Below are positions 14,101 to 29,100 of a stretch of 64,000 nt of DNA, in pieces. The stretch is taken from the NCBI GenBank assembly GCA_016617855.1, contig JAECUM010001767.1:87818-151817 (forward strand), written 5' to 3'. The translations under genes and the position numbers were made by a program. The stretch comes from Megalonaias nervosa (lineage: Eukaryota > Mollusca > Bivalvia > Unionida > Unionidae). The notes under the pieces are model-generated. The model saw only the letters and a list, made by a program, of their open reading frames with translations, had not been told where the DNA came from and did no database searches. How positions within the stretch are numbered: position 1 is the first letter of the stretch; each line of letters opens with the position of its first letter.

Positions 14101-17100
14101 TTCATTTCAATCTTGATATCAAAGTTTTAAGTTCTAGAAGGACCACCTCTGTAAGATGTCAGTCCTGTTTGTGTTGGACAACTCTGTAGTGGTGACCTAC
14201 CTTCTCAATTTGAAAGGGGGGGGTTAACAAATCATCCAACTAGTACATGTTGGTTTGGTGGTTTATTCATTGTTGCTGCCGGCTTCAGAACAACATACAA
14301 ATCAGACACATTCACAGCAGACTTTTTGTCTTGGCTGATGTTCTGTCTAGAAAGGGTCAGACTATCCATATGAAATGGTCCCTTCATCCATTGTTTCTTC
14401 ATTAATTTGTGTACTTTGAGATAGCCTTTTGCAACAAGGTGGAACCACAAATGGCCCACCTTTGTATCATTGGTTCAAGACTCTTGGGCTTTAGATGCTC
14501 TGTCATTCAGTTAGAAGGGGCTATGGGCATTTGCCATTCTTAGTGCTGAGAAATAAAGGGTCAGAATTGCAAGTTAATTCTGATAGCTCCTCATGGATAG
14601 GACAAGTCCTTGGTCAGTGATCTGCTTGGTCTAGTGATAGACCTACCCAGAAAGAATATGGCCAAATTGAATCTTCTGGTGTCCCACCCCTGCCGGGACC
14701 ATCTTTTCCTTCATGTCTGGCTCTTGTCAAGACAGCTATGTGAGAGACTGAATTTTGATATTTGATTGTGGAGAGAATCTTGAGAGCAGGACATCCCTCT
14801 ACTCAGAAGGCTTATGAGGATAAAGTGGCATGTTTTCAAGGACAGGTGTCAAGTCATTAACATCATCCCTTTGAGTGCCTCGATCCCTCAGCAGCAGACT
14901 TTTCTCAGGCACTTTAAGAAGAAAATGTGGATATCAAAGGCTACTGCTCAGTGATATCAGACACATTCATGCATCATGACAGAAGAGATATCTGCCATGA
15001 TAAAGATCTATTTTAATTTGAATAGAACAAAATCCTTCAATCTGTTTCCAAAATGGAATCATTCCTGGGTCATAACATGGTGCAAATGTGAGATAACTTA
15101 AAACCATTAGCTCAGACCTTGCTGAAGCTGTTATCATAAAAAATATGTTTACTGTTAGCTTGAGTGCTCGGCATGCAGGTAGAACCAGTTAAATGACCTT
15201 TCAGTTGACCCAAGCTATCTTTGGTTCAGATCAGATGGTTTAGTGATCTGCATGATGCATCTAGACTTTGTAGCTAGAAACCAGTTATTGTCAGTGAGGT
15301 ATCAGAGTCGTCATCCATTCCCTCTCTTGTCTGTAGATAAGTAAAAAAACAGCAGCTATGCAAAATTCTGTTGGCATCCTCAAGCTTGAAGCGCATACAT
15401 AAGTTTTATCAACAACAAAAGACTCTGCATGATGGTTGGTGATTAGGACATCACTTTTCAGGCTCTTCTGAGAATAATGGTTATTTGGGATAAAACAGTC
15501 TGCATTTAGGAGCACTTTTCACAATTACACTCAATAATGAAGCAGAATATTGGGTTTGTTATGTAAAAATTTGTATCTGCTGTGAGGTAAAATTGAATCC
15601 TTGCATATTTTGTGCACATTTCTGTCTGATGCATTTGTATCAAGATTTAGCATTTTCAGCTGAACTGGCCATAAAGCTTAGTGAACATAAGGTATGATTC
15701 TGCTTCTGTCATGCATTGTCCATCCATCAGTAGTTGCTATTCTGTACCACTCAGAAATCATTGGACCAGTTTTGACAGTATTTTTCATGGATCATCCTGG
15801 CTTTAAAGGCTTTAAAACTGATACAGATGATGCCATTCTACCATCAAATATCGATTGCCATTACTAAAAATAGAACAGTTTTTCAATGATTCCTTCAATG
15901 AAACTTCTTACAAGAATTTGACCAAATTAAATGATAAAGCTTTCTGGGTTTTTATATTTTCATAAATGGTGCTAATCTGCCATAAAATGTGAACATATGC
16001 AGATCTGTCTTTTGATGGGGCTGCCATTACTAAAAGTAGAAAAAGCTTTAAAATACTTTTTAGCAAAATTTGTTTGGCTGAATTTCACCAAATTCGACAA
16101 AGCGTCCTTGCACGAAGAGCTTTCAGATTATACAATTAATGCTGATTTGGCATTATTTATGGCAGCTATTGCAAAAATAGATAGAAAAAAGGTTTGGTTT
16201 TGGTTTCTGACACTTTATGGTAACCTTCAGTTGAGTTATTTTTTAGAAATGTTCAACGGGATTTTAACAAAATTGACAAAGTACCTTTGCAAAAACGGTT
16301 TTTGATCCCTGTAATATATGCTGATTCACCATCAGATATGGTTTCCATTACTAAAAATGTAAAAACTTATTTTAATAAACACACTCAACAGAACTTAAGC
16401 AGTTTTGATATGTAATTGACAAATGATGTTGATATACCATGAAATATAGATGACGATGCAGAGTATAGAGAATCATGTACACAATCAGCATAATATGTAA
16501 AAATTCCTATAGAAATCATCCTACTGACACAAGTTTCTTGGTCAGCAGCATTTGCATTTGCTTGTTGGGCAGATATTAGCAAGGTGGGCAGTCTGAGGCC
16601 TGTTGTGGCCTCTTGTTAGCCCAAATGATCTGACCTATTGCAAAGGGACATAACTAATAAATCTCCTTGGAGAAAGTATAATTGGTGTCTTGTATTTGGA
16701 TTTATTAGATGTCTTGTATAATTGATAATTTGTTTATTTACTCATTGAATTATTGATAACGTTTCAATTCATGGGTACAAATGAAAATTTAATACATTAT
16801 GTGGAATTTTCTGTACTTTAGTTTCCTTCAAATTTTCTAAGAGGCAGTTACGTATGCACAGTGTTTTATAAATTTATTAATCAAATTATTACATTGTTTG
16901 TAAAACAAAATGTATGATTTCAGAGCTAATGTGACGCTAGAGCTGGACACAGATCAAGTGCAGGGTTTTTTATTCTCGGCCCAGGCACATCTTCATTGGC
17001 CATCCTTAGTCAGGAAATGCCGTATTAAATTTCCTCTGACACAGATAGGAAATATGTCAGTAAGTAATCCAAATACAACAAGGATGGAGGTGTGCTAGGC

Positions 17101-20100
17101 ATTTCACTTTTTTTTTAAAACTGAAAATTATACAGTTATAGTTGAGGAAAATGGCTCATTTTGCATTCAGCATTTAAATGCATGATTGGAACCTAAAGAT
17201 TTAGATTCTGATTCAGTCTTGTGAAACATAAAATTATGCAAGTAGTTTCCCTTGCATCTCTATTTCTCTTGTGATGCATGATGCGTTAGAGATGGTAGTA
17301 TTGAAATTCAGGACTTTAATAGGTCATAAAGTAGGGAGAATTAGAAAAGGGAGATAACTTTATATAGTAGTGCCTTATTATTTATAAAGCCCCACATTAT
17401 AGTGTTTCTCTTATAATGTGGGTTTGGTCACGAATTCCATTAAATTGCACACATTTTGTTCTGTTATTGCTACTTAATTTATTTCACTTTATTTTCACAC
17501 TTAGCTCATGAGATCCAATTATAATGTAGTTTCATACAATGAAGTACTCCATTTTTGTGCTGTAATGCAGTATTATGACAGGATTGTTGGAACATGCTTC
17601 ATCATAAGGTTCCCTCACTTGTCACATAGATTAAGCTTATTGTTCAAGAATAACATTATAAAGAGACAGCACTGTATTTAGATTATATTTATCAAATGAT
17701 CCATATGAAATGCAGTGAAGAAAAAAAAATACATAAAATTAATCCATTCATTAAAATTTTGCCTGTCATCTAAAATCTTTTTTTTTCTTCCCCACCAGGT
17801 TACAGATTTTATTGTTGAAAATCCAGGGGATGTGCCTGTACTGATTCAAATACTCCCATTACCACTTTATCCTAATCCACAAACAGTGATTGATATGCTA
17901 GGAAGGAGGTATGAGTCACATTTATTGAAGTTGGTTTTCACCTAAATATAATTTTTATACATCTGCTTAAGTGCATTGAAAGTTTCTTGATTTGATCCAG
18001 GTCTGTCCATTCATACATCTATGCCTGTGTACATGTCCAGACCTTCCAACTGTCCTGATTTTTTTCAGGAATGTCCCACATTTGCATGGCAAAAAAAAAT
18101 AAAAAAAAAATACTAAAAAACATTTTTGCACATTCCATGTTCAGTGAGTAATTTTTTATCATTTTCTGTCAAATTCTGTTTTTGAGTCAAATTCATTAGA
18201 TATTTTTCATTTCCAGCATCAACAGCTACCATTGTGAAGTTGATTTGAAACATTTTTGGTTTGCTCAGTGTTCAGTGTATTATAGTGGATAAAATTTTGA
18301 ATACAAATGTAATTTACATAATGAACATTTGCGTAAGAAAAGTTAAGTCCACTACAGAAAGGAATACACTGAGAAATTTCCATTCATTCAGCCCATTTAG
18401 AAAGATGATACTTATGATGTTATCCTCTACCTTAAAACCGCCCTGTGAAAGCCTGTCTCTGATTCAGTTTTCATTTAGTTGACAGGTCTGTCTTTTCTGA
18501 GAATGCTTATTTGAACAATGGACCTGTCCATACATACATCTATTTTTACGTACATGTCTGTTCTGGGAAAACTTTGTTGTAAATGAGACCAAACATAGTT
18601 GGAAATGAGACATATTGATACATACACGTGTACTTATGTAATTGTCCTTTCTGGGAAAGCTTATTAGTGCACAGGGCCTGTCCATACATCTGTACTTGTG
18701 TGCAGGTCTGTTCTGGGAAAGCTTATTAGTACACAGGGCCTGTCCATACCACTGTACTTGTGTACAGGTCTGTTCTGGGAAAGTTTATTAGTACAGTGGA
18801 CATACATAGATCTGTACTTTTGTACATGTCTGCTCTGGGAAAGTTTATTAGCACACTGGATGTGCTTACATTTATACTTGTGTACATGTCTGTTCTGGGA
18901 AAGTTTATTAGCATACCGGATGTGCATACATCTGTACCTGTGTACATGTCTGTTCTGGGAAAGCTTATTAGTGCACAGGATCTACTTTATTTTTTGGCCA
19001 TTTAAATCAATTTTGCAACAGAGTTTTAGATATTAATTTAATAATTGGGCATTTTATTCCCTGGTTTAGAATTGAGCTTTTTGATGGGGTGATTTTTGAA
19101 TCCCACAAGTATAAACTTAAGATACCAGACTGAATCATCAGGATCTTAATCATGACTTTTTGAATTTGCCAGTGGGCTTATTGACCAAGACTAATTTAAG
19201 ATGCATTTGATTATATGGCCCTGTTAGAGTGAGTGTTCTCTCAGTGATCAAGAACTTTTTTTATTTCAAACATGCACTTAATATGTGGAACTTTTACAGC
19301 ACACTTACAGATCTTTTACATGGTTCAGACACTCCATTATAAAATATGAACTCTGGTTATGGCCACACACTGACAATGGTTTACTGAAATGCTTAAAATA
19401 AAATTGGTGGCATAATTTGAATGCATCTAAAATTTCTTTATGCAGTCATGTTTTCTGCATAAAATATGCAGATTATCAAAATTTCTGTTGCAGGTGCTCA
19501 TATTTTATGTTGGATATTTTGGCATGATATGTTTTGGCTACAGTGGGCACATGTTTTGACAAACATAAATCTAGTTAAATTTTTTTAAATCTTATTTTCT
19601 TTAACTTTTTTTATATGCCAGAAATTACATAAGCTGTTTTTTTTCAGGCTTTCATCTAACTTCTCAGAGTTTGTAGAAACAGATGATCCAGATGTATTTA
19701 TTTTACCTGATCTGGAACAGTATAATGTGAGTAATAAATAGAATAATTTTTATAAAGTTTGTTTGGTCTTGTGATGCAAAAATTGTACATGCTGCTCAGG
19801 TAATCAGCATGAATATATTGTGTTAGGTCTGCTTAGAATAGAGCACTATATGTGATTTGCACAAAATCATGATTATTATTAAATCTTCTAGTATTATGAC
19901 CTGTTTTACATCCATCTGCTTTTCTATCTGTCACAATTTGAACTAGTCCTATCGATTTGTGTGGATTGCCATGAATCTTGATAAATATTATGGTCATCAC
20001 CAGGAGATGCATATTGACAAATTACTTTGTAGCCAAATGCTGTGAATGTCAGAAAACTTTAAATTTAGCTGGTCTCATGGGAAACTCAGGGATGGTTGCA

Positions 20101-23100
20101 AAACTTGCTTCATATTTTGGTCATCATCTGAAGAGGCATATATCGATAAATCGCATTAATCTTGTGATTTTAGTGTTATTGTCCCCTTGATTTGGAAGAA
20201 GTAGCATACGATGCATTTTTGTGAATGCAGCTTGGCCAGTAGTATTTAGTGGATTGCTGTGAAACTTGTTATAGTCATCATCAGAAAATATACAGAAATG
20301 TTGCCCTTTGGATTTTGCACCTGATTGCAGTAAAGATGGACTCTTTACAACACAGTTTATTTGGCAGTTTTTGATGGATCATGGTGAATCTTCATATTTA
20401 TCATGGTCTTCATGTGAAGAAATATGATTTCAGTGTAATAACATTACCGGCAGTTTAGTGTTTCACACATAGACCAAACTGTATGGAAGGCTTACAGTTG
20501 GGGTGAGGAAGCATGGGGTCAAAAGATGAAAGGTCAAGGTAAGTTTTTCCAAAGATAGAAAAGTGGTTTCTATAGAAACATGTAAAACTAGTTAATTTCT
20601 TGAAAATTTTGTTATCACTGTTCTTGAATGGTTTATCATATGATGTAGGGTTTTCACCAGAAGACTTCTGATGTTTAGTTTGTCATCAGTGGTGCTGTTC
20701 TGACATACAATATGGTCACCAACATGGATCGCTTGTAAATCTTATTTTATTGCTGTTGATTCTGAATGGATGGTCATTATCAGCAAAAGACTTATTGTGA
20801 TGTCTGGCTGGTCCTGAATGGTGCTGATTTTGCATCCAATGTGGCCATCATGTGGCAATTTTGAAAATTTTGTTACTTGCATTGCTTAAGAATATTATAG
20901 GTGGTTTCAACACTAGAGTTATAATGATCTTGCCTTGTATTCCTGAAAATTCTTTTCATTCGGTAGAATGTTAATCTCTTTAATGTTTTGATATAAACAC
21001 AAATTCCATGAGTGCATGTCCTGGAATGGTCCTAGTAAGACATCTGATATTCCCTTATTCATAGTTGCATTCCTGCACTTCAATCAAGTCCCCAGATTAA
21101 GACCCATGGGGGTCATGGGGTTATGTATTTTGATAACAGCTGATCTTGGGAGCATAGAGTGTACTTCTGAAAACAAATTTCTTGTTAATCCACATGAATA
21201 GAATTAATTTTGTAGCTGCTGTAGATTTAGATTATTTGATTTTTGGCTTGATATTTTCAATTTTAATTAAATTATAAAAGACTTTTCTGTTTTAATTTCA
21301 TCTATCACTTTTCCTCAAACATGGGATCCTGTGATAGTTTTGAATGTGCTGTCAAAGTGTTTAATGTTTTGTAATTGTTACAGGCATGTCACACTTTTGA
21401 ATTTTATTTTAGCCAAGGTCAGAAAACCCAGTACCAGGCTTTAGGAAATATATAGAGAATTCCCTTGGCATCAAGCCACATCATGACACCATTACCACCA
21501 TTCTACAGCCAGGGGTCAAAATCAAAGTGCGGATAGGGTTCCAACCCAAGGATGACATTTATAGAATGTCTCTTGTGCTCATAAGGTAGTATAATTTTGT
21601 AACTGATTGAAAGTCACTGTTACAGATGAAAAGAGGGGCTTTAATATTTTTTTTCTTGATCCTAGTGTTCTTGATTTGTGAATTAAATTTATGTTGGGTC
21701 TGGTCCTGTTGCATATTAATTCCAATATTTCATTTCACTGAAGTCACATCAAGCGTGTAATACAGTACATATTCTGTGTATTCTTCTGGGTTACAGTGGT
21801 AAGTTTATTTTCCCCCAGTTTCATTTCTCATTGTTTCCTGTATCGTCATCAGCAACATTTAATTTACCTTTTACGAGTCAGGTGGGACTGAGTTTTATCA
21901 GAATATTTATGGGTAAAAGTGGCAGGGTCCACGGGTAAAACATATGACTCCTAAACCTCCAGTTTAAGGAATTTTCAACCAGTAATAACTACAGCAAAAC
22001 CTGCTTGAAAGAAGCTCGAAAGAACTGGGACAATCAGATGTGAAAAATGCAATTTTTGTTTTATTTATTTTTAAATTTTTTGAAGTCTGAAACTGTGAAT
22101 GTTCAGAAAAAAATATCAGTAAATAAAAATAGCTTGTCATTAATAGTGTGTGAATATAATATTTGTTCTATAATTTGTCATCGTGTTCAGTGAAATTTAA
22201 GGTAGAGTTAGTAGAAGTTAAAATGGAACAGTTTAAGAAAATGATGTTTTTTCAGCCTTTGCACATTTTTGAAAAGTGTTTGAATTTATGTGTTTACCTA
22301 GAAAAGTACTTTATTTGAGGTTGGCTGGAAAATAGCTTGAAAATGCCCAGAAGTTTTAGAAAAGGGCATAAATTTTGAAACAAATGCATTTCATTAGAAA
22401 ACATGAGTTTGCTGACCTTAAATATGAAAAAAGAAAAAGAAAACAAAATATGTTAAAAATGTTAGAAACCTATCTTCCAGAGATTTTAATCCAATGTTGT
22501 GTCATTTGTGTATTCAGAAAGATTTCCAATGTTGTGTCACTTATTCATTAAGACTTCCAATTCGGTCTTTTTGCTCATAATACTCGGCCTTGTTTGGGAT
22601 TGTAACTACTTTATGATGGAAGTAAAAGGATGATGCTGTATTGATTGGGTCATTAAGGCTTATAAAAAAGTTGGTAAAGTGCTCTGCGATGAGAATAGGA
22701 GAAGCATATTTTCAAACACAGTTACCTTAAATGCCCTACATTCTACATATAATGAAAGGGCCAAGTGATAAACGTGGGAGTCAACCAACGCTAGACCTAT
22801 TTGTGTTGAGGTGGAATATCTAATTGCCCACCTCGATCTTTCCATTAACTGGACTGATGCATGGGCCATTGATGGCCTTACGCTCAGTTGAGAGGGAATT
22901 TGGTCATATGCCTTTCCTCCAGCTGTTCTAATACCAAGTTTAATGCAGAAAATTAGGGGCATAAATTACCGAATAGATGGGACGAATTCTGGATCAGCGA
23001 TCTACTTGATTTAGTGATGTACCATAGCTGCCAACTGTCCTGTTTCTTCCGTATTTGTCCCGTATTTTGGACCTGATTACGGATGTATGTTTTTTTTGCA

Positions 23101-26100
23101 AAAAAAAAGTTTTTTAATTAAAATAAAATAAAATTAAAAATTTCCTTGCAATTTTCAGTTTAAAACGGACACTCGGTTTCCTTCTGATAGAACTGTATCG
23201 CATATATATAGGAATACAGTTCTACAGTATAATTGGTTCATTCAAAATCGAGGCTACCATGCCTGTCTTTATCCGCCATATTGGATTTTGCAAACAGTTA
23301 GCACTACCACTGTGTGTCATCTTCGTAATATTCAGCTTCTATTCATGTTGAATAGGAAAGCAGAATATTCAGAATTTTCACCAGAAAAGACAAGAAAACA
23401 GAACTGAAAGGACAATTGTGCCATCTTGTTTAGATTTGTGAAATCATCTAGTAAAGGAGAAGACTTTATGTTTTGGAAATTGTGTAATGTGATTTCGCTA
23501 TTGGGCATGGAGGCGCACATGAAATACAAGAGCACGAAAAAGCTAATAAACATCAGCTTGCTGCTTCATCATACACAACTCAGCCTGAACTTGGATGTAT
23601 ATAAATACCAGAGAGAACCTTGATGTAATTCGATTAAAATTCGGTTTATTAAATTTCTTTTAGAAATGTACCTTCCTGTTTCAGTTACTAGTGTTGCTGG
23701 CAATTTATTTTGCACGCGTTTTCCAGACGGTAAAATTGCAAAGGATTACTCGTATGCTAGAATGAAAACAGTTTAGTAAGCAGATCACACAGAATTGAGA
23801 TTATCAATGACAGTTGGTACATTGGAATCGATAATAATTGAAAAAAGTAAACAAGGTGTGGAAAAGGCTCCTATAAACAGCCTGTGTCTGAGTGTGTTGC
23901 ACTCTTGCACCTTCTGAATGGGCACCCGATTGGAACAGGGTGCCCGTCCAGAAAGTGCAAGTGTGCAACACATGCATCTTTGACATTAAATAATTATGTA
24001 AGGCACTGTCCTACCTTACTGATGGTTGTATATGTCGTAAGTAGTTACATAATGCATTAAAATTTTAAAAATCAGTTTTTGGTCCTGAAAATCAGTATTT
24101 TTGTCATAAGCAATCAGTATTTTTGTACTTGGGGGTTGGCAGCTATGATGTACCCAGGAAAATAATAGTGCCCCTCATGCTCAAGCATCAGCTGTGGAGA
24201 AGATCGTGACAGCTATATTGCCCTCCACTATATTGGCATATGAAATGAAGTGGCAAGCTTTTGATGACTAGCATAACGTTAAGGATGTGACAGCACTCTT
24301 AACCTCCATTCTCCAACAAGCAAACTTCTTTCTTTTCCTCTTTGGATCCAAGAAGCAAGCTCCTATCACAATCAAGGGATACCTTTCCATGATCTCATAT
24401 TTAGACATCACAGAAGAGATGATCTGGTACAAAACAAGGACCTTTCTGATTTTCTTTTCCACTTTTGACATATGCAGGAAGGAGTATTGTATATTATTTT
24501 GTATAAAATCAAGGGTATAAAAAATGCACAAAACTTTGTCATTTCATTCATTCATTTATAATTTCTAACCTGATTGATACCAGGCATCGTGCTCAAATTT
24601 TTAAAAAATGAATGTTTTCATAGTAAACAACCACCATGCACACTGTATTTTTTGGGGGGATCCTGGAAAAGTCTATTTCCATTGAAAAGCTGAGGTTCCT
24701 TGTGTTATACATGCATAGTAGATAAAAACTCTTTTCTGCATCCAATGTTTGGAATGTCTGGTTCCAATATTTCTAAAACAAATTGAACACAGTAAAAAGG
24801 GCAAGTTCTGTAGCTTTTATGTACATGGGTTCAGAGTGAAATAGGGTGGTCTTCTTAGTAAAGAAACTCCTGTTTTGTTTGAAAAGTGAACATGATGATA
24901 GTGTTAGAGACCCACTGGTGAAGGGTTAGAAATTATAAATTAATAAATGAAATGACCAAGTTTTGTTCATTTTATACCCTGGCAGCATCACTGATGTAAT
25001 TTAATGAGGCTATTTCTGATGGTAAGCAAACCATTCCTACCCTTTCTCCTCAAAGCAGTATCAGCATACATCTCTTGTCTTATCATGGCAGCACTGGTGT
25101 GTTATGCCAAAAAAAAATCAGTGCATGAATCAACAAAAGTAAAACAATGTTTAAATAATACAGTTTATGAAAATATTTTTGCAAAAGAATTTTTGTATCC
25201 AAAAACATGCAGAAAATATGATAAAAATACATTATAGGTTTGTTCATACTTGAGGCAAAATGTTCAGTGGAATCAAGTCAAAATGTTCACTGGAATTGAG
25301 TCACAATGTTCAGTTGAATGTTCATAATTTTCTTTCAGAAACAATTTAACTATCATAGATGCAATAGTTCTTCAAGGTCAAGGGGGCCGAGGGGAAATGA
25401 AACTGAACAATCAAAGGCCAGGATCTTCTGTGCTTCAGTTTGATATTACAGAAAGACATTTAAAAAACTGTGATAGTAAGTTTTGATTTTCTCATCCTTT
25501 CTTTTTTTTCCCAATCTTTTGTTCATACAGCCTTGACAAATCCTTGAGTTTGAGTGTCTGCATTGAAAACATCTTTAATTTAAAAAAGTTCAATTTTATC
25601 ATTGAAAAGTCATTGAAAAGTCTTTGAATTTGTTGAATTTTCCTGCAGATAGTGTTATGTATATGTAATTAAATTGCTTGTGTGTTAGTTTTAAAATTCT
25701 TTTTTATTTTATTTTTGTTTCATTGCATTAAGGCTTAAGAGGGCTTAAGAGGTTTCTAATTGTTGTTGCCAGTTTGAAGTTCTTTTGGTTTTGGAATTTA
25801 ATAATTTATTCTCTAGAAAACAAAACAAGTGTACTTTTTTATAAAAAATTCTGGGAGAAAGAAATTCAGTGGAGATTTATTCTGGAGTTATACGGAAACA
25901 TAAACTGTGATTCAATCGAGGATCTGTTACCACCAGTACAACGGTCTCATCTGACGTCATCATCTCCATATTGGAATTTCATCGAGATTTGAACTTGGAT
26001 TTTATTAGAACTGTTTATTGATAGGTCTTGTGTTTTTCAATCTTAGGATTAAATTTTGGATTATATCCACAAACCGTAAGCCCTATTTCCAATTTTTACA

Positions 26101-29100
26101 TTATTTTCTAGGGAAATAAATTATTTTGTTAAAATATACAAAGCTTGTTGGCTTCACTCATTTCTGTTGTTATTTTTGTATGAGCCTACACATAACAATA
26201 CCTTTAGGGTTTTTTTTCTGAGGGAAGCAGAATGTTAAAATTGAATAAATATGTAACTTTTTGTGTTGAAATTTTAGGACTTAAATTTTTTGCAAAAGAA
26301 ATATATAAAAATAAATGAGATCAAATTATAACAACACTGGTGGTTAAGAAAAGTAATGTATGAAAGTCCTTGAAAAGAATGCTTAAGGCTGTACAAACTA
26401 TGCATCCTCTTAATCATTCTCTCCCATTCTACAGTACTTCAGCTCTTGACTGAGATGGAGGTATTTGTAACTAAAAGTTCAGAATGGCTAGTTAAAATGG
26501 TCAGTAGGTCACCCTTCAGAATCATGATGTTGCAGCTAGAAAAGAGATCAGTACTGTCTAATTACAAATATATACCATGTTTCAAGTTTAAAATGTATAG
26601 TTTTATTAACAGCATTATCACTTTTAGATTGTGAGACTGCCAGTTCCAAATTTATGTCACCATCTTGACATTTGAAGGGTCTGGCTGACCAGCCTAATAC
26701 ATAAACTGTATGATCAATCTGAGTTGATGGTACAAATCTGAATAGTTGTGGAGATGGAGACAAACATGAAAATAATGTAGTAGACACTAAAATGTAGTCA
26801 ATACTAACGTTAATGTATGTGCAACTATGAAAAATGCAGTTATCCCTATGGCTAAATAATATAAACTTAGAAGGTGAATTTAAGGCCATGTGTTATATAA
26901 GGGGATGGTTTAGAAAACTCCAGATAGTATAGATTATCGTCTCGAATGAAACTGATGATTACTGCTGTAAGACAGATTGTGTTATACAGTGAAAATTATT
27001 ATTATACCTTTTAATAACTATTCTTTAATTTGCCTTAGTAAAACCTTCACTTTTTGGCATCTTCTACCATTAATTCCGCATTAAATAGGTTTTTTTTTCT
27101 TAGTGTCTAAATAAAACCAAATTATTAGAGCTTGTCAGCATTTTAAATGGCACTTCAGCTGGGTCACACTATGGCTACTAAAGTTTGATAGGCACTTGGA
27201 GTGCTGTTATTTTCTTTCTCCCTCTCTTAGCAAGAACTAATGAAGCACATGGTTTCTTTCACATCATTTCAGAATTTCAAAGACACAATTTATCTTGAAC
27301 AAGCTGTTGTTTTTTCAAAATTTGTAACAAAACCTATGTTTTCAAATTTCACCTGCAAAGTATGTCTGGTTCTTGAGCCATTATTTGTCACTTTTGTTAC
27401 AGTACTGTTTTTTTTACCACTGGTGCTTGGGGGCATCTTGATTTGGCCCTGTCTATTTGTACATCTGTTGTCCTTCATCTGTTCCAAGAAGCATTTTGAC
27501 AAGCTTGCACAAAAAATACTCAGATATAAATTTGTCCCTAGCACATGACCTGCTTAATTTGTTAGACCATTGATGCAGGTTTTCCTTTTTTAAAAAATTT
27601 TTTTTTACACAAAATACTAAACCTTTGTCATTGTTTTGACAAAAGTCTTGTTAGCATGAGAAAAGAAGAAAAACCACATCTGCATTTTTATGCAGATGAC
27701 CCATTTAGATTTTCAGGTCAATACATCAATTTTCAATATTTTTTCAACAAGTATTTTAACTTGATGGCCTTTAATGTTTCAACAACCTTGTTAGTATGAT
27801 TAGGCAGAAACACTTAAGGTGGACAGGTGATATTTGGTATGCATGTTTGGATGTATTATGGATGTCCTGATTAGATTTTCATGTAATTATAGTAATATTT
27901 CAAATTTGTATCAGTATTTTGATTTTCTTCTTGCCATAAGGCAGAATGTGTTATGATGTTGTCCATCTGTCCTTGCATTTGAGGCAATGAAAAAACTGTC
28001 AATTTTGGGCTGAAATGGTCAAAAACATCAGGGTCGCAGGGACTGAAAGAGGACTGATGGTTTGTACAGAATAACTTGACTTTCATACCAGGTACCTTGA
28101 TCAAACATTGTAAATTGCTTGCATTTGAGATAAGAAAGACATATACTGAATGTGGGGTCTAAAGGTCAAAGGGCAATGTCACAGTGCCTCGAAGAAAAAT
28201 CATTTATGCATGATATATTAAACTCTTTATCACATACTTGACAGTTTCTAGATGGTTTGCATTGGAGACAAGGAAGACATATGTTTAATATGGCGTCAAA
28301 AGATCAAGGTCACAGTGTCTTAAGGGGGAGAAGATATTTCACTGAACAGCTTATATTTTCTGTTCCTTGTCTTGAAAGAACTTCGTAAAATTGTTTTTAA
28401 TGCACTTTGTGTATTGTTTACATTTGAGACAAAGAAGACACTATAGATTTTGTAGTTAAATGTCAAAAGTCAAGGTCAGAGAATTCAAGTAGGAAGTTAT
28501 TTTCAGAATAACTCAAGGCCTGTGTCACAAACCATGATTAGAATTTGTGGATGGCTTGCATCTGAAATGAGAAAGGCACCACTCTTATTTTGGGGGGCCA
28601 TAGGTCAAAGGAAGAGTTCGCTGTGACTGAAAGAAAAGCCTAACTTATAAATAATTGTATCTTTGGCCAACTTTTGTTGATGTGTTGCATGTAAAACAAG
28701 ACCAGATTTTTTTTTGATGGATTGCTTTTAAAACAAGAACCTGTTTTAGATTCAAAACCTAATCGCATCTAATTAAAGAGGGTTTTGCACAAAGGAAGTA
28801 TAATAATATTTATCACATGCCAGGCATATAATCTATGGTTAAGGATACCCCTAGATTCTGCAGTGTGTGCAGTGGGGGCATGTGGGTTTTGCAAACACAG
28901 ATATAGTTTGGCACTTCTTATATTCTACATGGAAAAGTAAGAAAAATAGATGTTTTGCATCTAATGCAACGATTTCTTCATTCATTGACAACTACATCTA
29001 TGTCAGGCTAACTTCAAGCTGTTACACAGAATGTTTTATGTTTACAAAGGAAGTGAGCTTGTCAAGAATCAGCTAGTTTTAGTCTGGCACCTTGTCAGAA

